Assembly (NCBI GenBank): GCA_948099385.1
Contig: CANUEZ040000167.1
Coordinates: 888,001 to 952,000, forward strand
DNA length: 64,000 nt
Reading direction: 5' to 3'
DNA from: Fasciola hepatica
Taxonomy: Eukaryota > Platyhelminthes > Trematoda > Plagiorchiida > Fasciolidae
Below the pieces are notes generated by a model. It ran no database searches, was not told where the DNA came from, and worked only from the letters and a program-made list of their open reading frames with translations. Shown in pieces: positions 57,650 through 64,000 of this stretch (positions within the stretch are counted from its first letter, which is position 1; each line of letters begins with the position of its first letter). The position numbers and the translations under genes are program-made.

Positions 57650-60425
57650 GCTCTTAATGACGCTCTGGTTGGTAAGGAGGATCACATTGGGAACAGTCAA
57701 GAAGTAATCCCGCGGGCCTCCGAAATGAGAAATAGGGTGACTCTCGAGGATGCTTAGCTGGTGTTTATCCCAAAACTTCGAATATTCTATAAGGAAAAGT
57801 TAGATCTCAAAGCCAAATTTGATGCAGGAGAAGAGAGCTACAGTGACCAATGGTGTAGGGCCTAACTCATGGAAGGAGTGAGACGAATGGTTTCAGTAGA
57901 TGAGAAAGCCCTGCTGTGATGTAGTTCAAACAGGAGGCATAAATTTAGCCTCATGCGGCGCAGCCATGGGGCTCAGGACTGAGTAGAATGCATCGATCCT
58001 GGTTGCACAGACTGCAGGAAAATCCCGCTAATTTTGGTGAATGGGAGCTTCACAGACTCCAAGGAAATGCGGTCAGATTTCATCATGCTGGTGAGGATTA
58101 TGGGACGGTATTCAAGAAGAGGCCGGGAGTGAGACTTTTAAGTGAGCGGTTTGCAGTCATTTAGCCGAAAAGTTCTTAAGATGAAACAGTTGGTTCTTTT
58201 TGTCTTGGCAATCTGAAGTGTAACATACTTAGAAAAGCTGAGGCTATATGAGTAATGAAGACCAAGGTCTCGGAACGAGGGGCTGCATGATATGGCTAGG
58301 TTGTGGATATGCGGGGTTGTGGGGACAGCTTGAGATCTGAAGGATGTGTAGCAGCTCTAAGAGGTTGATAAATTCATACTCCATGAGTTGAACCAGTCCC
58401 CGAGCCAATTTAGGTTACTAGGAATTTCATCCAGCGTAGTGTTGAGGTTCTGACTAGGAAACTGGCATAAAATCTTAATGTCATCAGCGAAAAATAGTGG
58501 AGTACCATGGCGTAAGATAGGAAAGATATCATTTATGCAAATGGGAAAAAGCAAAATGCCGGGTACACTCCCTTGTATAACCCCACTGGTGACTGGAGCA
58601 GGTTATGGAAAAACCCACCAATGGGAACCACTTGTGAGAGGTACAACGGACATGATTTTAGCCACGAAAAAAGAGGGCCGTAAAAGCCATGAGCCTTGAG
58701 TTCGGTTAGCAGTAAAGAGTGAGGGAGGCGGTCAAACGCCTTTGTCATGTGAAGGTATGCAACGATGACAGATATACTGTTGTCGGTGGCCGCCGTGATG
58801 AGGTTAAAAAAGTCGTACTGGCAAGCGGCGCAGGAATGTGACTTGAAGAAGCCGTGCTGCCTACTGTGGATGGTGTTATGAGACAATGAAACAGACATCC
58901 TCTGTTTGATGAGGCTTTTCATCAACCCGGTAGCAATTAGTATGGTTGATGGGGCGGTAGCTTGAAGGGTCTTTAACTGGTCTCTTCTTATAAATCGGGA
59001 TGATGATCGCAGTCTTCCACTGTGAAGGAAATATACCGAACTTGATGGATGGATGAGAGACCCTCAACAGTAGGGCTATTATATCAGTCCCTCCGAGAAA
59101 ATGTGTCAAGGGAACACCACCAGGGCCAAAGTGTGAGGACTTCCGGACACGGGTAAGCTGGATGGCCACCACTTTTCGAGTAAATTCCAAATCAAGTAGT
59201 ACATGTTCGTTGACAGGGTCTGTGCTCAGAGGTAAAGTGAGAGGGTTCGCAGTAATGGATGCAGCGATTCAGATATTAATCGCCTCAGCCATGGCTACAG
59301 GCGAGGTACCGTGATCGTTGTTTGCTAAAATCAGAGTGGGAATACCAGCATGTTTGCTCCGAATCCTGTTCCTCAGTAGGCGTATTAACTTTGAGGAAGT
59401 ATCACAACATTGCAGAGCAGATACTTCTTCTTTTCGAGCATACAGTCAGTCTTGATTTCGACTGCTACCGAGGGACGTTTGAACTGCAAGAATGACGATA
59501 AGTCACTGTCGGTGTGATATAACTTCTGGAGCTCTAGATATCTGTTTTGCATTCGAGTCAGGACTGAACCACAGACTCAGCTTGATTTGGTATGAGTTGA
59601 AGTGATTGCGGACAGCAAGCTGGACAAGTTAAAATATGGTGAATCAGTAGACAGCTGAGGGTCTTTTTGCACGAAGAAGCTGTCCCAATCTAACGATCGA
59701 ACCGTGCGGGTAAGATTTACCCAGTTGACTGTTGAAGAGGGACGATTGGGTGGGTGGGACTTATCAAAGGTATGCGGAACCACCGAGATGCAGGACACCA
59801 TTCTGTGATCGCTTCCGGGAAGAGGTCAAGCGTACCAGCTGAAAAATTAGATGAATCAATGGTGAACAACAGATCAAGGATGTTGTTCCCTCTGGTTGGA
59901 AGTGCTGTTTGTTGGATCCAGCACCCTTCGCGGATCCGTTGCACGAAATCCAATGAGTAGCTCTGGGCAGATAGGGCATTCCAACAAAAGCTCAGCGCAC
60001 TGAAGTCCCTGCAATGAGTCTGGAGGAACGGAGCGGCAAAGAAAGATATTTGAATGCGTCAATAATCTTGGCATGATCTATGGCGTTGGGATCAGGTGGC
60101 CGATAGATACAACCAACATGGAAGTAGGAGTTAGGTCCGGGAATCCTTAATCATAGAGAATCCTGAACGGCGTCCAGATTTCTATGTGAGTTTAGAATAG
60201 CCGGCGGAGCTTTTCTGACATAAATTAAACGACCTTTCCCAAGACGAGGCCAGGTCCTTCGGAACATCTGGTAACCAGCTAGGAAGACTCGATCTGACGG
60301 GACGGAATCCGTTGGCTATGTTTTAGATACCACGACTGAATCAAAGTCGGAGGTCTGGCCTATGCTACGGATAGCTTAAGTTTTGTTCAGCATTAAACGG
60401 GCGTTTATAAATATGATTGAAAGAG
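57650..60425 (-). pseudogene. LINE-A-related ORF2, nearly full length, decayed
   Basis: On minus, endonuclease starts near 60,410 (INARLMLNKT, SVPSDRVFLAGYQMF), then GCIYRPPDPNAID near 60,110, LPTRGNNILDLLFT near 59,890 and MVSCISV near 59,800. RT: GPGGVPLTHF near 59,130, SSYRPINHTNC near 58,950, RQHGFFKSHSC near 58,860. Motif A reads AYLHMTKAFDR near 58,750, where His replaces the catalytic Asp. FADDIKI near 58,480 is intact. Further C-terminal text (LGLYYSYSFNFSKY near 58,230) matches LGLQYSYTFNFSEH of the intact copy and fades by about 57,650. The GDFN box is lost. Stops and frameshifts show it is dead. It is a diverged member of the same group as the intact LINE-A. Confidence 0.87.
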
Positions 60426-61910
60426 ATGATGCAGGTCATGGTACTGATATCAATGGTGCAGATGATGGGGAAGGGTTTAGTAGAGGTGATGGAAGTGGTC
60501 ATTTCAGTGAAGAATACTGCAAGGATAGGAGAGGGACCTCAGTTGTTCCAAGGATCTGATGAGATGAAGCCTGGAGGAGGTAGTGTAAGGAAGCAGGGGT
60601 GGAGAGGTTCTGGTTGAGAGAGTAGTTGGACTGTGGTGAAAGGTTTTGGAGGTGGCCGGAGGGAAAAAGCGACCACTGATGGGTGGCAACACTAGACCAG
60701 GAGACGTGCATGGCTCTTGTGGAAGTGAGAAGTTAAGTGAGGCATGGAGGTAACTTACAGTGAGTGGCCGAGTAGCGATTGGTGTATAGAGCGGTTGCTA
60801 TGGCGGATGGAGAGGTAACTGAGCGGTGATTGGAGAGGAGTGGCCCATGTGGCACCTTGCCCATTGCTGTTGGGCACAGCCCAACGAAGCTTTGGGATGG
60901 CGCACACCACCGACACTTTTCACAACAATCAGCACAGAGATTTGCTTTTTCTTTGTCTGCAAAGTCCTCTCTTTCATCGTCTGATTTCTCATCCGAAGAC
61001 GTGCCATACTCCGAGTAGCGCTACAGTTGGTTCATGTCTCATTTGGAAACTTCTTTTTCCTCAACAAGAACAAAACTTTCGTCAATACTGATTGATTCTC
61101 TCGTTGCACAGTCCTTCGTTTTGTAATACTTCAGTAATAGTCTACCACCTCCGACCAGCTCCACCCTGACTTGGCAAGGTTGGCCACCTGACATAGAGTT
61201 CACATTTGCCGGGCGCCGACTTAAAGCGTAACTTAAATAAATGCCTTTAGAACAGCCGGATGGGTTTACGATTTCCGGCTTGCTCCAGAGGTTTTGCTTT
61301 GGCAAGTGCATACGAAAGTCTGCTCACGCATGTGGATGACTGGAAACGAGGGACGGTTGAAGTTCACAACGAGAAGGAATACCAGCCCTTAGCTTCGTGT
61401 CGTCAGTAAGTTGTCAGAATTAATCCTCATGGTTCGAAACTGGTTCTTCCGCTATGAGCGCGATGAATTCACCTAGGAGATGAGCAGTGGTGCCAAATGT
61501 CAATGATGTAGGTGTGCACGGCATTTTGTTTGGCAACGTACTGCGACTGCCCAGTAAACCAGAGATAGAAAGTCCATCAATCGAGGGTCGTTGAGGACAG
61601 CGTGACGCTTTAAGGTGCTGGCCAAAGCGTCTGACTGAATCATTGGCTTTTGTGTTGAGCTTTGGTGCGAATACTTTGGTTGTTAGTTCTTTGAGGGCAG
61701 ATTCGACTTGAGCCCTTCGATCCATCATCGCGGTTGGAAAAACCGAAAGGTAAGTCTTCTGTTCTATGAACATGTGAGAAACAGACCGTCAGCAGACAGC
61801 GAAAATACCTACGGCCCCAATCCAAAGAGCGAAGCATCCTTTCAGTCAGCGAAATGGGTTACATTGCGTGGTGGAGTCAGGGGCCCCATGGTGCTGAAGT
61901 GCACTTGAGC
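60426..61910 (-). pseudogene. Probable ORF1 remnant of the LINE downstream
   Basis: On minus, directly upstream of the ORF2 remnant, open stretches run at 61,773-61,420 (117 codons, with VESALKELTTKVF), 61,311-61,039 (90 codons, with VRVELVGGGRLLLKYY) and 60,711-60,499 (Ser/Leu-rich). A Cys cluster, CADCCEKCRWCAP, lies near 60,900-60,950 in another frame and may be a zinc-binding site, as found in many LINE ORF1 proteins. Position, strand and the Ser/Pro-rich link to ORF2 suggest ORF1, but no family match is claimed. Confidence 0.5.
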
Positions 61911-61979
61911 CAATCGCGCACCTGTCGCCAAAATTATTCACCGTGCTATTCACCCTCAATTTGGTGCCGTCGAAGCAGA

Positions 61980-63250
61980 AACTTTCAACCTTCTTTCCAC
62001 GAAACAAAAAGGATCATTTCCCGGACTCACTAATTATAGTCCCATCAATTACACCCCTATCATCTCCGGAATAGAGAAAATGACCTTTAAGGACGACATC
62101 GCTGCATTTCACCAGCTACAAACTTAAGCATTAGACGTCAATGTTTCTCAGATCTCGGTTACGTACCACATCCACGTTTAAGTTATCTGACCTTGTCACA
62201 AGGGTTGTTCGTGTCCTGCCGGTATAAGCCATTGTCTACCGTATCTGCCACGCCCATCGCTCATTATCAGACTGCGTTCGTTGAACCTACCGACTCACTC
62301 CCCTTCTGGTTCCAGTCTTGACTCACTCAACGTACCCGAGTTGTCCCCACAAGCTGTCATGCCTCTTACCCGAGACCCGGTACAAGAAGCTTTATGCAGG
62401 GTTATGTACCGGGTTTCACTCTATTTCTCATATACAAGTAAATGAAGCACTGAATCTAGTGCTTCTTAGCACTTCTCTCCTATTTGTCGATAATCTGAAG
62501 ATAGCCTGCTTTTTCATGTCTGTTGATGATGCCTCTGCACTTAGTTACACTTCCACGGACTTCTCTGCAATTGACTGATGGTGCCAATCCTGGAAGCTGA
62601 ATTTTCTGCCAATAAGCACAAGGTTTAACCCTACGAATTACAGTTGCCCAAGAGTCCTTGACTCTTCTCGGGTCCTCAGTTGACTGTCGACCTACCATCC
62701 CCGGTTTGGGCCCCACCTACTCCAGCTCCCTTGACTCCTCTGGACACGCCGCCACCCGAGCGGCCAAGGCCAGGAGAAGTGTAGCCCTAGTTCCACCCTT
62801 TTTTCGTCTCCGAAGCAGCATTATCAAAACTGCAAATCCCAGTTGGGGCTCTCACTCGAATGCCGTCCGACAATCTTTTCTGACATTTCACACGGAGTTG
62901 CTCTATAAGGCTTACAAAGGCTTTTTGCCAAACGATCAATTGGTTGGTCATGTCGTTCGGCTATGGAGAACATCTGCATGTCAACCCACTCTGGCTCCGC
63001 CGCTTGAGGGTAAATTGAGCCTTCTCGGGCAAACTGCTTCATAACTGGTCTTTTCCCTCTGACCCACTAAGCTCCCGCTGTGAAACCTTTTACCCACTTC
63101 GGCATAGGCCTCCTAATTTTGCTTCTACTATAGCTGCAGCGGTCATACGGGCACACATTTTCCCCCTCGTCGACTCTAAGCTCTGGACTTAGTTGCCTAT
63201 CATCAAGTGAGCTTCCAAGATCAAGCCCCAATTTGTTTTGGTACCCACTT
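61980..63250 (+). pseudogene. LINE-A-related fragment, RT to C-terminus
   Basis: On plus, RT text starts with LTNYSPINYTPIISGIEKM near 62,025 (intact copy IANYRPINHTPMISRPLEK). LLFVDNLKIACFF near 62,480 stands where LFADDMKI belongs; the CQSWKLNF box follows near 62,580, then NPLWLRRLRVN near 62,980 and DSKLWT near 63,175 (counterpart of YATLWNKLP). Endonuclease is absent, so it is 5'-truncated at about 61,980, head to head with the minus-strand LINE. Stops throughout; dead. 62,404-63,087 is identical to 37,716-38,399. Confidence 0.83.
62404..63087. repeat. 684-bp identical inverted tract, copy 2
   Basis: Partner of 37,716-38,399 in reverse complement. Just outside, at 62,402-62,403 and 63,089, mismatches begin and the copies fall back to the divergence expected of old LINE paralogues. 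Confidence 0.9.
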
Positions 63251-64000
63251 CATGCCCCAACATTACCCGTGTACGTCAGCTACATAGTACGTGCGTAGCT
63301 GAAGATATAGCTCACAAGAGGAGCCTCGACTTCTTAGTTCAGTCAATTCCTTCAAAAACTGCGCACCCGCAAATCGCGGACACTATCAGCGACAAACAGT
63401 CTCACCTCTCGGATAGAATTCTTGAGGCTTGGCCGGTCATAATCATTCCTGTACCGAGCGAACAAAATTTAAAATCCGTTACTTTCCCACACTCCGCCTC
63501 CCCTTTTATTCGTAATCCCGGACATTCTTGTGCTTCATCCTTTAGTGGTTTAACTTGCCTCCGTTAACCGTTGATTTACAGCTGGGGTACACCCAGATTG
63601 CTCTTATCCATTTGTTTTCACTTTCCAACTCCTAAAATTAGTGGATTCTTCATACGTTTGTGAAAAGCCGTAATCCGTGATCATGCCTCGTGCACCCGTC
63701 TTGATCCGAGTCAAGTAATATACCATCAATAAAAACTCCCACGCGACTTTGACGCTCAGTTTTTGTCAGCAGCCTTATTATGATAGAGGTGCCTGGATGA
63801 CACAGCTGTGTGGTCGTTTAGCAATCGTCGTCCCCGTTGGTTCTACCCTCCAGGATCCATAGTGTGGCCACCTGATCTTGGATTATAAACCTTCGTTGTT
63901 GATACTACCCTCCTTTGTGTGATCACCAATGACTATTCGTGCCATACCCAACTGTGCAGGGCGCGGTCTGACCTCCCGCCTTGGCCAACGTACATCTGGA
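63251..64000 (+). other. LINE-A-type 3' flank, no gene
   Basis: From 63,250 to about 63,670 this is related to 36,740-37,190 in reverse complement (shared blocks include CGCAAATCGCGGACAC and CAGCTGGGGTACACCC), so it is probably the 3' UTR of this LINE subfamily. A 109-codon frame (63,238-63,567) is not kept in the other copy. The last 330 bases are unassigned. Confidence 0.6.

Noticed and set aside
1..64000. tRNA, rRNA, CRISPR or operon features
   Set aside because: Looked for and not seen; the retroelement content shows a eukaryotic genome, so prokaryotic features are not expected.

Overview
This window looks like repeat-dense intergenic DNA from a flatworm, most likely a trematode. I recognise no host protein gene, tRNA, rRNA or CRISPR array. 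The organism call rests on the mix of elements: jockey/CR1-like LINEs, an RTE-clade LINE whose endonuclease and RT text resembles the SR2-type elements of flukes, a Penelope-like element with a GIY-YIG tail, and a Ty3/gypsy pol of the CsRn1-like kind. The species cannot be read from the sequence.

Layout. A decayed CR1-like LINE (here LINE-B) covers about 0.06-3.6 kb on the + strand and is broken by two copies of a ~350-bp SINE-like element. From 5,030 to 26,235 lies a 21-kb palindrome. Its arms (5,030-12,103 and 19,979-26,235) are almost identical inverted copies and carry fragments of two LINEs. Its 7.9-kb spacer contains the only intact long gene of the window, a 1,055-codon LINE ORF2 (LINE-A, 16,496-19,663, minus). 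The right-arm copy of LINE-B runs on beyond the arm to 27.5 kb. Then come a decayed Penelope-like element (30.4-31.6 kb, minus), an RTE LINE (32.4-35.3 kb, minus) and a LINE-A remnant (36.7-41.0 kb, minus) with a third SINE-like copy in its C-terminal part. After an unassigned stretch (41-45 kb) there is a rearranged LINE-A on + (45.0-47.7 kb), then a decayed Ty3/gypsy element (49.25-52.86 kb, minus) with an LTR-like end near 53.0 kb. An unassigned dispersed repeat follows (53.9-56.1 kb, related to 13.8-15.5 kb), then a LINE-A-like element with ORF1-like and ORF2 remnants (57.65-61.9 kb, minus), and head to head with it a LINE-A fragment on + (61.98 kb to the end).

How it fits together. Nearly everything recognisable is a self-copying element at some stage of decay. 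The intact LINE-A ORF keeps the key endonuclease and RT residues and could be active; all other LINE, PLE and gypsy copies have stops, frameshifts or lost catalytic residues. The most informative signals are structural: the near-identical palindrome with a 797-bp indel between its arms; a 684-bp identical tract inside two otherwise diverged inverted LINE-A copies (a likely gene-conversion footprint); a SINE-like family with 7-bp target duplications, one with an empty site in the same window; and a LINE whose interior was replaced by an inverted copy of its own 5' region. Boundaries of decayed elements are approximate because they were judged by eye.
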